In this document: piece after piece, positions 32,359 to 43,406 of the stretch | How the letters are laid out: the number at the start of each line of letters is the position of its first letter | Numbering within the stretch: the stretch's first letter is position 1 | Source of the DNA: Chaetoderma sp. LZ-2023a | Lineage: Eukaryota > Mollusca > Caudofoveata > Chaetodermatida > Chaetodermatidae | Assembly (NCBI GenBank): GCA_034401795.1 | Contig: CM067359.1 | Span: 141,043,278-141,107,277, forward strand | Direction of reading: 5' to 3' | DNA: 64,000 nucleotides | Notes under the pieces: generated by a model | Told to the model about the DNA's origin: nothing | Databases searched by the model: none | The model's input: the letters and a program-made list of their open reading frames with translations, nothing else | Made by a program: the position numbers and the translations under genes

Positions 32359-33487
32359 TAATGCTGGTGATAATCCAAATAACATGTATACATGTACAAT
32401 GATTACTGATAATAATGAACATGTGAATGAGTCTGATTTTCCTAATATGAATGATGTCGATGTTAGAGAGATCGGATATTCTAGCTTATCAGCAATCATT
32501 GCGAATAGCTTATTCATTAATAATCATAATATGAAATTTGGGGAAGTTAATCAACACTTCAATATGGGTATTCCTGCTGACGACCTCTTCTATTATAGTG
32601 GCAATGATATGAACATGGATTTAACAGTGTCAGTTAAAAGTACTGCTCATGGAGTTGCCATAAATGCATCAAGGTCCCTTGAGCACGCCATAAATGCATC
32701 AAGGTCCCTTGAGCACAAGCTACTAGGTGGCAGTATAAGAAATTTGCAAGGTCCTCTTGAGCATAGTGTAGATGCAGCTGCAGGTAGCATTGCCAAAGAG
32801 AATTCATATGTGAGTGACACAACTGGTGGATATGGTAATACCTTTAGTGATGCAAACAATGAAAGCAGCGACGGTGAGGTAAGTAGATCAGACCATGCGG
32901 TTGACGTACACCTTATCCAGTACAAAAGCAGAAACGTGTTGCCTCGAGAAGTTTCTAGCACATTAAATAAACATAGTTGCAAAATAAACATTCTTGAATT
33001 GGCTAATAATCCTTCAGGTGTAAGCACAAGTGCTGCAGATGCTGCATTTCCATCCACGAGTACAAATCGAGAATTATCCAATAATATAACCACCGATATT
33101 CAAATAGAAATTGAAGAATATTTTAAAGATGGAACTGAATTCATTGAGAATACAAATGTTTCACCGAGAGGTCGAAAGTGTGTTCGTAATGAGGCTACAT
33201 GGGTGTGTAATATAAGAAAACGAAAATGGAATCTTGGATTAGCTTATACTAGTGCACGTGGGGTACTGAAAAGGGCTAGAATTGTTGGACCTGGCTGTGG
33301 TGAAAAATGTCATTCAAAATGCCATGAAACACTAACTTTAGGTGATCGTCAGGACATATATAATAGATTTTCGAAGCTAGGTGAAATAAATAGACAACGA
33401 GATTTCATCAATTTCCATGTTACATCAATTGAATCTAAGTACAAGAAAACTAAATCACGTAGAAGTAAAAGTTTAATATATACATAA
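32348..33487 (+). CDS. Middle part of the transposase-like protein, 379 codons
   Basis: The frame begins within the last repeat unit. It gives an acidic, Asn/Ser-rich region (residues about 1-270) and then a basic cysteine-bearing region (RKCVRNEATWVCNIRKRKWN, then GCGEKCHSKC at about residues 317-326). The latter is a plausible zinc-binding module that precedes the catalytic core in this family. A perfect 30-bp duplication at 32657-32716 doubles AINASRSLEH. The first ATG is probably not the true start, because the repeat upstream reads into this region after a frame change. Positions after 33487 continue the family similarity in another frame. Confidence 0.65.
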   Translation: MMVHNAGDNPNNMYTCTMITDNNEHVNESDFPNMNDVDVREIGYSSLSAIIANSLFINNHNMKFGEVNQHFNMGIPADDLFYYSGNDMNMDLTVSVKSTAHGVAINASRSLEHAINASRSLEHKLLGGSIRNLQGPLEHSVDAAAGSIAKENSYVSDTTGGYGNTFSDANNESSDGEVSRSDHAVDVHLIQYKSRNVLPREVSSTLNKHSCKINILELANNPSGVSTSAADAAFPSTSTNRELSNNITTDIQIEIEEYFKDGTEFIENTNVSPRGRKCVRNEATWVCNIRKRKWNLGLAYTSARGVLKRARIVGPGCGEKCHSKCHETLTLGDRQDIYNRFSKLGEINRQRDFINFHVTSIESKYKKTKSRRSKSLIYT

Positions 33488-34431
33488 CCTAAATTCAATG
33501 AAAATAAAGTAAAGGTGTGCAAGGTATTCTTTCTACACACATTAAATATCACAGACAAAGTTGTTCACAACAGCCTAAAGAAACAAGATGACCTTGGAGT
33601 TACAGAAAGTGACAAAAGGGGGCACCATGGGCATCAAAGAAAAACATCAAAAACTGTTCTTAATGACATTTGAGAACATATTTCTAGCTTTCCTACTGTA
33701 GAATCACATTACTGTAGAAAGAATTCAACTAGAAAATATCTGCAAACCCAGCTGTCACTTTCCAAAATGTACGACTTGTATGTTGAGCAGTGTAGAGAAG
33801 CTGGGAGGACCATGGCTCGCAAGAAAATTTTTGAACGTGGTTTCCATACCAAATCTAATTTAGGCTTTTTTCATCCTAAAAAGACCAATGCGAGTTGTGT
33901 GCAGAATACACGCATGCAACTGAGGAAAGGAAATAGCAAATATTAGAGAAATATGAGGATCATTTAAAGAACAAAACTCTTGCTAGGGAACTCAAAGATA
34001 AACAAGAATACAAAGCAAAATCTTCACAAGAATATTGTTGTAGTTGATTTTGTCTTCAACAAGTCCTTAATGTTCCTCACGGTGAAATATCTACATTTTA
34101 TAATAAACGGAAACTCTCCATTTATAACCTCAGTGTGTACAACTTGCAAAATGGTGAAGGATATTGTTATATGTGGCCGGAGACAGTTGCAATACGAGGC
34201 TCTTGTGAGATAGCTTCATGCCCCTTTTTGTATATGAAGACACAAATAGAAAATGGGGTGAAGCGCTTTAGGCTTTTCTCCGACAACTGTGCAGGACAAA
34301 ACCGAAACCGTTTCGTTGTTACTATGTACTGGTATAAATTGAATAAATTTGACAAATTTAGTATAAAACATTCCTTTCTTGAAAAGGGTCATACACAGAA
34401 TGAAAATGATTCAAATTCATTCGACCATTAA
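33488..34431 (+). pseudogene. Catalytic core of the transposase-like gene, broken
   Basis: Translations in more than one frame give KVKVCKVFFLHTLNITDKVV, SFPTVESHYCRKNSTRKYL, LSLSKMYDLYVEQCREAG, GFHTKSNLGFFHPKKTNASC, YCYMWPETVAIRGSCEIASC, FRLFSDNCAGQNRNRFVV (about 34267-34320) and LEKGHTQNENDS (about 34378-34413), in the right order. The aspartate in SDNC and the acidic residue in NENDS would be catalytic in a DDE/D transposase. There are several stops and frame changes, so this copy cannot make an active enzyme. Confidence 0.75.
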
Positions 34432-35052
34432 CGGGGCATCTAAAGGTGTACCAATATATACTCTGCAGCAGTGGTATACTCTTGTGAGATTGGCATTATA
34501 AGTCAAGCGTGTCTATAATGGAGACATACGTTTGGGGGCCACACGATGACAGTTCATTAAGATGGATAGTCGGAAGTGTCTGTTATAGATGCCGTTTTAT
34601 TGTAATATTGGTTTAATGAGTAATTATGAACATGATTGATCTGAATAATTATGAGATTCACAATATAAGCTTATTATGATGCTTATTATAGGAGACAATA
34701 ATAATAGTATGAAACTGTAAGAAAGACGTATCTCTATATACGACTCTTTGACATTACTGGCATGTTAAACTAATGTGAACTAAAAAGATGTATGTACATA
34801 TACATTGATTCTGCATTCTTACACAAACAGAATTTCAGTCGTAAAAATGCGTATAAATCAGAAATTGTGTAATAATATCAAAAATGTTTTGTATTATCAT
34901 TTTCTTTTATTCTACATAATTGAGATCCATTTTGTTACTTTCAAAATAAAATGTTTAACAATTATTGTTACATTATGTTAGATTTTATTCAGTTTTCTTG
35001 CTCGCCTGAAAAGTTGAGAAAATTGACATACGGCCCTATGGTATTCCAGTGA
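34432..35052. other. No gene; AT-rich
   Basis: Similarity to the transposase family stops near 34431 (the frame ends DSNSFDH). The next 620 bp are AT-rich with no motif that I recognise. The right end of the element may be here, but I could not define it. Confidence 0.5.
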
Positions 35053-35237
35053 CGACTTGTTAATGCGTGGTCCACACAATATGGACCACGTGTATTAAGA
35101 GAGCATCCATATTTATAGGTCACATATTTTAACAAGGCCAATCATAGATTGTAGACCCTTGCCATCCCAAACGCACATAGACCCGAATACAATACACTCA
35201 TCCTCTAACGGAGCGAGGGTAATTAATACCACTTGCT
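35053..35237 (+). repeat. Flank shared with 24440-24589
   Basis: GCGTGGTCCACACAATATGG, then CACGTGTATTAAGAGAG, CCAATCATAGATTGTAGAC and AATTAATACCACTTGCTAAT match. This copy has about 35 bp more, near 35115-35185. Confidence 0.8.
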
Positions 35238-35585
35238 AATGGGCCTTTTCAGGTTGTCTATCCATCATATTACGTCATATGACGTCGTAATTAATTAAGT
35301 GACGCGAAGTATAACGTCATAATAATGACGTCATGACTGACTCGATTTAGTCCATCTTAAATGCTTAATAATCTGACACGTTGTACGAATTGTATGTTTT
35401 TGTTATTTACTAAAAATGCTGGACCCAATCAAAAATAGTTTCAAAATATTCCATGGCTTGCCTATATAGTTTTCTTGAAATTTATCGTCTAGTAGTTCAG
35501 AAATCCATCGATCCCAACTCGAGAGTGGTATGGGTGGAGTTTACCTAGAGATGGGCAGGGCATAGCTAAGCTGGAAATGTTCATT
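35238..35585 (+). mobile_element. MITE-A copy with collapsed hairpin
   Basis: The left half has TATTACGTCATATGACG and a perfect TGACGTCA at 35326-35333. The hairpin is mostly gone: AAAATGCTGGACCCAATC jumps into the right flank. The right half ends GGGCAGGGCATAGC and CTGGAAATGTTCATT. Confidence 0.85.
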
Positions 35586-35613
35586 GTATTAATAAACCAC
35601 CACAGTTTCAGTG

Positions 35614-36890
35614 CCCTATTGTCTGTAGTATGTTCAGCCCCATAATTTACCCCACATAGACTTGAGCTTTAATATGCTAGTTATATTCCGAATCTAACAA
35701 ATTCTAGATGAAGTAATTTTAATACGCAAAATCTAGCTTAAATGATGGTGTATTCGTGGTTTTCGGTGCCCTACTTTCCATAATATGGTCGGTTCCAGAA
35801 CTTCGCTCACATAGACGTATAGGAGTTTGAATATGCTAGTTACATTGGGAATTTAAAAGAATTCGAACGTGAAGTATTTCGTAGTATGCGATTTCATCGC
35901 ATAAATTTGTTCCAATGTTGGCAGATCTGTGGTTTTCAATACCCTACCATCTGCTATATGTGTGGCTACATAATTTCACCCATATGGTTAGATAGGGATA
36001 TGAATACGCTAATGAATCTTGAGATTTCTACCACGTAGTAATTTCGTAATATTCAATTTAGTAGCCACGGACAGTTGTCAAATGCTAACAATTTACTATA
36101 TTCAGTATTAGAATCTCAGGTCTCGCTTTGTAATAATCTTTTTTACATATAGCTGTATATGACTGAATATGTACTACTGCTTTTGCACGATTCTACCATC
36201 AAGTAATTTGGTAATATGTAGTTACATTTTCGCCATACGACCCCATTGTAATATGGTTGGTTCACATTCACCACATTCAGATAGGTGTCGATATGTCCGA
36301 TATATCGCTCATAATGGGTTCGGCCCAGAATATCACCCATATGTTTAGATATATATAGGCATAAGCTTACGACGTACTGAGATTTAAAGATTTCATAACG
36401 TAAATAAGCTCAATCTTAGGATATTTCATGGTTTTCATTGCCTCAGAATTTTACATACAAATACTTATAGGAAATATGCTAGTTGTATTCCGAATATAAA
36501 AAAATTCTACAGAAACGTAATTTCATAGTACACAATTCCGTACCGAAAATTGGCGCAAATTCAGTCAGATCAACGATTTTCTGTAACACACTGTTTGCAA
36601 TAGGTTCGACCCCCAGAAGTTCACCCATATGGTTAGACACGTATATGAATACGCTAATAAAGTATCAAAGGTTTAAAAAATGTTTACTATACAGTAATTT
36701 CGTCATATGCAAGTTAGTAGTGGCACACCATTGTCAAATTCCAATAATGTACTATATTCGGTACCAGAATATCTCTACATGCATTGTAGCCAGTTTTCGA
36801 ACATAAGGCCATGTAGAACTCACTATGTTCTCAATCTGTGCGAAATATTGTAATAATTCTACCACCAAATATTTATTATAGTAATGTGAA
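35614..36890 (+). repeat. Old tandem array of about 155-175 bp units, second copy
   Basis: Unit starts are at CCCTATTGTCTG (35614), CCCTACTTTCC (35769) and CCCTACCATCTGC (35942). Later units are more diverged, to about 36890. It matches 26350-27190 over long stretches, in the same order. Confidence 0.75.
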
Positions 36891-37109
36891 AATATTTCTA
36901 TATATCCCATATTATTAGCCGCGTGTACTGGTAGAACCTGACTTATCAGGCTAATACCCTAACATGTGTACATATGGTCAACAAGATCGTCATCATTACA
37001 ACGGTTGAGGACGATTTTGGCCTTTTTGTCGAGCAAAAATATTTGATTTAATAGTTGGTCACTGTTTCCAGTAAAGATATCGTTTAATAGGTGACATAGA
37101 TATGATGGC
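36891..37109. other. No feature assigned
   Basis: This could be part of the same decayed LINE as the next entry (minus-strand phrases such as LLNQIFLLDKKAK), but that similarity is weak. Confidence 0.35.
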
Positions 37110-37290
37110 TAAATGAAACAGATCACGATGTCGTGGCTGTTTCCCACTGGGTCGTCAGTCAGAATGTTTTCTACTATATCATTTTCGTTGGAGAAAACTA
37201 GGTTCACGGTATTGGTTCTATCCTGGCCACTTAACTTTGTTGAAAAGGTTATCTGTCGGTACAGATCGGGGTCCTGTATTGCATCAAAAA
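37110..37290 (-). mobile_element. LINE endonuclease fragment
   Basis: The minus strand reads YRQITFSTKLSGQDRTNTVN, then LVFSNENDIVENILTDDPVG and NSHDIVICFI. LDLVFTN...P.GKSDHD is the standard C-terminal signature of the apurinic-type endonuclease in CR1- and Jockey-group LINEs. The SDH triad end is altered here (NSHD). Flanking minus-strand sequence from about 37290 to 37560 may belong to the same copy but is too decayed to place. Confidence 0.65.
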
Positions 37291-37611
37291 TATACTTACT
37301 TTGTGCATTTCACTAGCATTGCAATGTATATTTCACCAAATATTTCCGGGTAATAAGCTCTTCACGTCTGTTTAAGACGGTATCAAGATTTAGGTTTAAA
37401 ATATTTGTACAGTTTTTCTTTAATATGTTTGAATGGGTGTCAGGGTCTGTACTGCTTCTTGCGCTGATTTTCTATTGACTGGGTTGCCAGTTCTGTTGAT
37501 TTCTTTATCTTCACAAATTGTTGATACCTAATGACCCAAATTTGATTTGTTACGCTCTGTTGATGCAGTAGTGCAATTTTCTCATCAATGGTGCTCTTAA
37601 TTTTGTCTGAT

Positions 37612-37612
<1 letters not shown>
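37291..37612. other. Probably decayed LINE sequence; no gene
   Basis: The minus strand holds several stops within 300 bp and only weakly resembles endonuclease sequence. Confidence 0.3.

Positions 37613-37672
<60 letters not shown>
37613..37672 (+). repeat. (CT)n microsatellite
   Basis: About 30 CT dinucleotides. The minus-strand frame through it (RERERE) is an artefact. Confidence 0.97.
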
Positions 37673-37675
<3 letters not shown>

Positions 37676-38395
37676 AAGGAGTTTGGCCTGGAGAAAAAGG
37701 ATGGATGGAAAAATTGTTGGACTGACCAAAAATATAAGCTGATTTTTATGGCCCATAGCTAATACTGGCCCTATCTTTTTGCAAGAAATATTCCTTCTTT
37801 TGTGTTTATTGTCCGCGTATATTTTTGTCACAAGTGGCTTGTATGCCTTTATATAACTTAATTTTTTCATGAAACAGTTGAGTTTATTCTCAGGATTATA
37901 ATAACCTCCGGGCACGCTATTTACCATTGGTGCCTTGCATCAATATGTGTACATGTACTCGTTATAGGTCATTATCAAAACAGTCATCGGGTTTTCCCGG
38001 GCTCTGTAATAATACTACGCACTATTCACGCTCATCCGCGTCTCGCATCCGACCGGTCTATAACGGCTTGTATTTCCTGATACCTTGGAATCCCCCCCCC
38101 CCAAAATGACGTAACGTGATGATACTGTAATAAATATTCACCATGGAGAAATTAACGCTTTGATTTCAAACGCACATTGCTGGGAAACATATGCTAATAT
38201 TTTCCAAGTACCAAATGTCGTACTCGGCGGATCTGAAGGTAGCTAATCCTCGAATCCGATATTCACAACTGATTGCAATACCCTCTTGCCCTTACGTGGC
38301 GAGGGTAATTAGACGCATGTTTACAAGAATACACAATAGCTTCACTGTGAAATAGAGATACCGAGATACTACAGGCAATAATAACAAATATTGTG
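37673..38395. other. No gene; short C-run at 38093-38104
   Basis: The part of a minus-strand frame outside the CT tract (about 37680-37927) has no recognised motif. Confidence 0.45.
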
Positions 38396-38641
38396 TTAAC
38401 CCTTTAATGGTCAAGTCAGACAAAATAAAATCTGCAGTGGTCTGAAGGAATGTCCATTTGCAATTTTACCACTGGAATGATTGGCTCGATATTAAACAAG
38501 CCAGGCATTCTAGCGTGTCTAGTGGTAATTTAGAAAAATTGCCTGCTATTGGCATATGAATCAATGGACATTCACTAAGCAAAAATTGTAAGTAAAATTT
38601 TCTTGACAAATCTTGACCATCAAAGGTTCAAATGATGTTGT
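38396..38641. mobile_element. Snap-back element, family S
   Basis: The left end is TTAACCCTTTAATGGTCAAG and the right end is TTGACCATCAAAGGTTCAA. The arms TACCACTGGAATGATTGGC and GCCAGGCATTCTAGC pair around the centre. Confidence 0.8.
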
Positions 38642-38677
38642 CTATGGCCCCTTCAAGTCATATGGTTTCAAAATATT

Positions 38678-38853
38678 CATCAGCCTACCTGTGTGCCTGC
38701 TTTGGAACTGAATTATGAAGCATATCTGTAATGCATAAATTAAAACATTTCTGCCGATAGTGATCATTCATCAGCCTACCTGTGTGCTTGTTTTGAAACT
38801 GAATTATGAAGCATATCTGCAATGCGTAAAATAAAATTTTCTGGCGATTGGAC
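38678..38853 (+). repeat. 91-bp tandem duplication
   Basis: CATCAGCCTACCTGTGTGC, AACTGAATTATGAAGCATAT and CTG.AATGC.TAAA are repeated with a 91-bp offset (CAGCCTACC at 38681 and 38772). The first copy follows a MITE hairpin arm (GGTTTCAAAATATTCATCAG), so the duplicated unit is a MITE right half. Confidence 0.85.
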
Positions 38854-39189
38854 AAATGCAGTTTCTTTGTATATTATCATTGTTTTTAAATGATATATTT
38901 ACCATCATTGTCAGTATATTGTTACATCATCATACGATTGCTACAATTACAACACAATTTCGATTTATTTACAAACCCATGTCACGTTGTCACAAATGAA
39001 CAATATTTCCAAATAAATACGTACATATTATCATTACAAACATTATCATCATTATTACAACCACTACAGTCAGGGTTCGCCGTTCTTAGGGACTTTGAAG
39101 TATAAATTCTCTGACATTGCACTGACTTTTCCCCTGATATATAAGTTTTCAAGTCACATAGGTCTTGATGAATGTTCATGTGTAGGCCC
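38854..39189. other. No gene seen
   Basis: AT-rich sequence with short frames only. Confidence 0.45.
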
Positions 39190-39740
39190 AGAGATCATAA
39201 TTTTGAAAATTTACCATGGAGCCATAACTTGCTAACCAAGTTATTTTCAAAAATACCCTTCTCCTACCCTATAAAAGAACACTTGATAAGCACAAATATT
39301 TAGTTTTTCTGACAAATTATGACCTTTAAAAGGTTACTTATCCTGTATTTTCTACCATTTAACAATGGTCAAGAAAAGCTAATTTAGCTGAATGATGCAA
39401 GTCTTGTCCTTATGCAGGCCAAGACCATTTTTGAAAATTTAGCACTTGAAAGACTAGTTCGGCTACCGAGATAATCTTTCCAGTGCTAATTTTTCAAAAG
39501 AATAGTCTTATCTTGCCATGCAATTGGACAATCAACACGCAAAAATATTGTGTTTTTCTGACAAATTATTACCTTTAAACGGTTACTTATCATGTTCAAA
39601 AATGTAATAGTCAAGAAAAGCAAGAGTTCTGCTGAATCAGAGTCCATCTGCAGGAGGCATTTTTGAAAAGTTATCACTGGAATGACTGGTTCAGTTACCG
39701 AGTCGGTCATCTAGTGTAATTTTCAAAAATGGTCTCTTGA
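39190..39740. repeat. Three consecutive family S elements or a triplication
   Basis: Three diverged copies follow each other, at about 39190-39335, 39360-39595 and 39600-39740. Each has TTTTTGAAAATTTA-type arms around ACTGG centres, and the first two are followed by GACAAATTATxACCTTTAAA and GGTTACTTATC. Their regular order suggests tandem duplication of one insertion rather than three separate ones. Confidence 0.65.
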
Positions 39741-40513
39741 GTCATAGAAACTGTACAAGAGTTAGACCACTACAGTCTGTTTGTGGTTATAATAATGGTC
39801 ACAGTGTTCATACACATTTGAAATCTAAACATGCTAGATGCATTCAGATGGTAGGTGGTCTATCGCCTGCATGTGTTTATTTGGTCATGACAATTTTTAT
39901 AGCATAATTCTGCACAGTAGTGGTTTTCTGATTTTTCACGACTTTTCCATGTCTTCTATGAAAATGCACAGTTTTTACAGGTTTGCCAAGCCTAGAATTT
40001 TACTTTTCATATTCCCTGACTGTTCAGGTCTTTCAAGATCCATATATGAACCCTGTGGTCAAGATCAATAGGTACATCCAGCTTTCCACTTCAGTATTGG
40101 GCATTGACTTACTGGAAACAGGCAATAGTTCTGTAAGCAACTTCCTCTCATGTGACGCCTGAAATATAGCACACAACACATTCATACAGTGCATATCAGC
40201 AATTCTACTTACTTAATCATAATAATGTCATAGCATAATGAAACATCAGTAAAAACACTAAATCTAAATATAAAACTACTTTCCTCACCAGAATGATGTT
40301 CATATGTGCCTACTGCAGAAATTACATACTTTCGCCATACCTAATTTAGCCATTTCTAGACAGATTTTATCAGTGTCCATTTGAAAAATGGTAAAATTCT
40401 GCAGAAAAATGTCAGAATTAGCAGCCAAGATTGTCTATATTTTCAAACTACATCATCATCACAATGTCGCAAGGCTGTCATGCGCATTTTACATTACAAC
40501 TATAGTAATATGC
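39741..40513. other. No gene seen
   Basis: A 77-codon frame at 39838-40071 has no motif that I can name. No repeat is recognised. Confidence 0.45.
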
Positions 40514-40575
<62 letters not shown>

Positions 40576-40842
40576 CAGAGAGAGAGACAGAGGGAGAGAG
40601 GGGGGAGGGAAAGGGGGAGAGTGGAGGGAGGGAGGGAGGGGAGGAAGGGGAGGGATGGTGAGAAGGAGGGGGAGGGACGGAGGGAGAGAAGGAGGGAGAG
40701 AGGGAGAGAGGGGAGAGAGAGATGGAGAGAGGGAGAGGGGGAGAGGGGGAAATGGGGAGAGAGGGAGGGAGGGGAGGGATGGGAGAGAGAGATAGAGGGA
40801 GAGTGAGAGGGGGGAGAGGGGGCGAGGGGAGGGGAGAGGCGG
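40514..40842 (+). repeat. (GA)n tract followed by a G-rich purine tract
   Basis: About 29 GA dinucleotides are followed by 270 bp of AGGGAG-type purine sequence with many G-runs. Frames on both strands across it are simple-sequence artefacts. Confidence 0.97.
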
Positions 40843-41162
40843 CTGAGCAAGTGCCCTGCTATGGACAAAAATACACCGCCACCTATGTCTCTAGCTAGTA
40901 TAGATAACTTTATGGTATTTACACTGACACAAGAGGCGTGGCTTCGTGCCTAGAAGTTGGTCATATCGTAGATAGAACGACGCTTTTAATTGGGTTGCTC
41001 AATTTAGCAATGGCGCGCGTTGATCGGCTAAAAACGATGCGCAGCAAACATGCGCGCCGTGATTTTGGTTAGCTATGTGGCAGACGGCCTGTCTGGAGTT
41101 ACGACGTCACGGTGGATTAACCTTCTGCCGTCGGGAGAATGAGCTAGAAATGGATCCCTCTA
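40843..41162. other. No gene seen
   Basis: Unassigned sequence, locally GC-rich near 41020-41110. Confidence 0.4.
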
Positions 41163-41300
41163 TTACCGAGTTACCGAGCCAGTCATTCTAGTGGTAACTC
41201 CTCGAGACTACCCTCCTGGTCCGCATCTGGACATTGGCCAAGCCGAGATCTGAATTTTCTCAACCACCACACTTCTGATAAACGTCCACTTGAAGGGCAA
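41163..41300. mobile_element. Family S fragment (right half)
   Basis: TACCGAGCCAGTCATTCTAG, TGGTAACTCCTCGAGAC, TCCGCATCTGGACATTGGCC and AATTTTCTCAACCACCACA follow the right half of the family. The left half is missing. Confidence 0.55.
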
Positions 41301-41514
41301 CAGAAATCTATTTTTCGGTAAATTTTCGTTATAAATTTACAAAGGGTACTTTCCAAAAATCAAAATATCCTTGAAAAGTATTGGCAATCAAATGGTTCAT
41401 TGAAGTAAGTAGTATTTTGAGAGACACAAGAGGGGTTAAATTGCAAATTATTACATATACATATACAAGGTTGTTACACTCAATGACCTATTGGGAAATA
41501 TGGATTACATGTCC
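41301..41514. other. No gene seen
   Basis: Unassigned sequence just beyond the 3' end of the LINE that follows. Confidence 0.35.
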
Positions 41515-42580
41515 CCCTCAGTCGCTATCATTATTTTGCCTGGGTCTTCTTGAAAATATCAAAAACTTACATATCTTTTTAAGCACATGTCCGTTGCACA
41601 TTGTTAAAAGCTCTTTTGTTTTGTTAGGATTTGCGCTTGCAATATAGTAAAGTGGGATCAATTTTGCTCTTAAATCGTTGTATTTGTTGCATTTATAAAG
41701 AAAATGGTTTTCGTCATCGAATTCGTCACAAGTTGTACATAGTTTGTCTTGTCTATCAATTTTCGTCCATCGCCCGGTTTCAATGGTCAGTTTATGGTTT
41801 AGTGTCGTAAAATGAAATAGAATAATGGCGTTTCTCGTTGTGAGAACATTAAAATAATTTTCAAATTTAATGTCCTCTTTAATGTCCTTGTAGAATAATA
41901 GTCTAGTCGATGTGTTGAGTTTATCTTTCCATGTATTCATATATTGCATCTGTCACTTTTACTATAAGGTGCTTGTTGATATACTCGGCATTAAATAGGT
42001 GTTCTTGATTTGTTTCTCGGAGGATCGACTTTATTGCTGTTAACCATGCAAAATTAAAATTGGTTTCCTGTTCCAATTCTCGACTGATATAGTAAAGTAC
42101 AGAGGACAATTTTCCGTACCTTGCGTTCACTAGATCTGCCCAAAACCGGATCATGTTAGTCTTGATGGTAATACTTAGTGGATAACGCCCTGTTTCTCCA
42201 TACAACATTAAATTGGGCGTGCTTTTCTTTGCGGTCAAAGTGTATTTTAGAAATTGTATAGGACAAGCTTCAAACATATATAGGTTTCCAAATTTCCGAC
42301 CCATACAAAAGAACTGGCATTATCATAGCGTCAAATAACTTCCATTGGAGGTCCAATGGGATGCCGTGCTCTCTAATTTTCAAAGCAATTGGAACATGGC
42401 TTTTTACCCTGTTTTAAATTTCGGGTCCTACACTGATAACATCCCCCATGATTTTTAAAAAGTACTCCCAGGAATAGATACTCGCTTACTATTTCAATTT
42501 GTTCCGGACCCAGATAACATATTTTATTATGTTTTTTACTTTTAGAGAAAACCATTACTTTTGTTTTGCTTAAACACAGG
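41515..42580 (-). mobile_element. LINE 3' half (end of reverse transcriptase and C-terminal zinc domain)
   Basis: The minus strand reads KVMVFSKSKKHNKICYLG then YLFLGVLFKN near 42460-42570. It continues with LKYTLTAKKSTPNLMLYGET, GRYPLSITIKTNMIRFW (about 42150-42250) and NHKLTIETGRWTKIDRQDK. It ends with CTTCDEFDDENHFLYKCNKY (a CxxC...HxxxxC zinc module, about 41690-41760), then LKKICKFL at the C-terminus. This order is that of a non-LTR element ORF2 from just after the catalytic box to its end. One frame change separates the two long frames (127 and 143 codons), and another separates the first piece. The copy is 5'-truncated near 42580. I would place it in the CR1/Jockey group, but not firmly. 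Confidence 0.85.
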
Positions 42581-42940
42581 CAATCTCATTCACTCCTTGT
42601 TGCTTCGCTCCACCCAGGAGTATAAATGGGTACCGGTGTAAAAACTGGGGAAGTTACCAATATTAGACTGAAATAAAAACCAGGCGTGAATGGGACCTGG
42701 AATCAGGGATTCAATAGACGCCAATCAAACCAATAACGTCTTTCCAATAATATTTCGTTGCTACTGGCGACTATATAAGTCAGTTTGTCGATCTGTCTCT
42801 CTGTCAGTCTGGTGGTCAATCGAATATCTGGTAATAGTCTTTTTAATATTTCCGATAAAGCTGCATCACTCGCAGTTATATGTCATCACACTTGTTAAAG
42901 GATAAGTAACCTCGTCTCAAGATAGATATTCAGGTGATCA
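42581..42940. other. No gene; unassigned
   Basis: The interval between the truncated LINE and a MITE-C copy. A 71-codon frame at 42690-42905 has no motif. Confidence 0.4.
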
Positions 42941-43406
42941 AATGTCGGTACATTTCTATAGCTTATGATGGCTGTTGTGATTTACTTTTCAAGCAATTAA
43001 AAAAGACCTCGCGTGTCTGCCTCAGAAAATACGCTCAAGTGCTATCTATAGTGTGGTATGAAGAGCAACTATACAGGTATGGTGTTGAGCATTTTGAAAC
43101 TAATTTGACTGGTGGTTGTTGCTGCCTTAGGCAGCAACAGCTTCCAGTCAAATTACTTTCAAAATACTCAACAAAATGATTATTACATAATAAATAATGT
43201 AATGGATTTGCTCATACATGACATCACACACTATCGCTTGAGGATACAAAATGGTTGTAATCACTGTTAAACATTTGCTCAATAATACAAAGCAGATAAT
43301 TGTGATACAGATAATGGAATGTGACAGCATATGAATGATATGGAATTTATAAACCATAATCTACCGGTGCAAAACAGCAGTTGAGATGAGATTAGCATCC
43401 CTTTAA
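42941..43406 (+). mobile_element. MITE-C copy 2
   Basis: It has the same order of landmarks as 9015-9461. GCTTATGATGGCTGTTGTG is followed by the hairpin at 43083-43172 (GGTTGTTGCTGCC and GGCAGCAACAGCTTCC), TACATGACATCAC, ATATGAATGATATGGAAT and GCATCCCTTTA. Confidence 0.87.

Larger units (their letters stand above)
29293..34440 (+). mobile_element. DDE transposase-like gene region, decayed
   Basis: One coding direction runs through 5.1 kb. It starts with a short basic N-terminal stretch after a splice-acceptor-like TTGTTTGCAG (29310-29319), continues through 45 tandem 66-bp units, then a 379-codon frame, then broken transposase core sequence ending near 34431. The core has ESHYCRKNSTRKYL, a SDNCAGQNRN block and KGHTQNENDS. 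I recall these together from uncharacterised transposase-like proteins of insects and other invertebrates, with an RNase H-type fold expected. I cannot find clear inverted ends, so the element's limits are unknown. The superfamily name is uncertain. Confidence 0.7.

Noticed and set aside
30694-32517. 607-codon minus-strand frame (NHCTVIITIIIGTNG cycles) and similar shadows
   Set aside because: They are the antisense of the 66-bp array. The period is divisible by three, so a stop-free frame stays open automatically.
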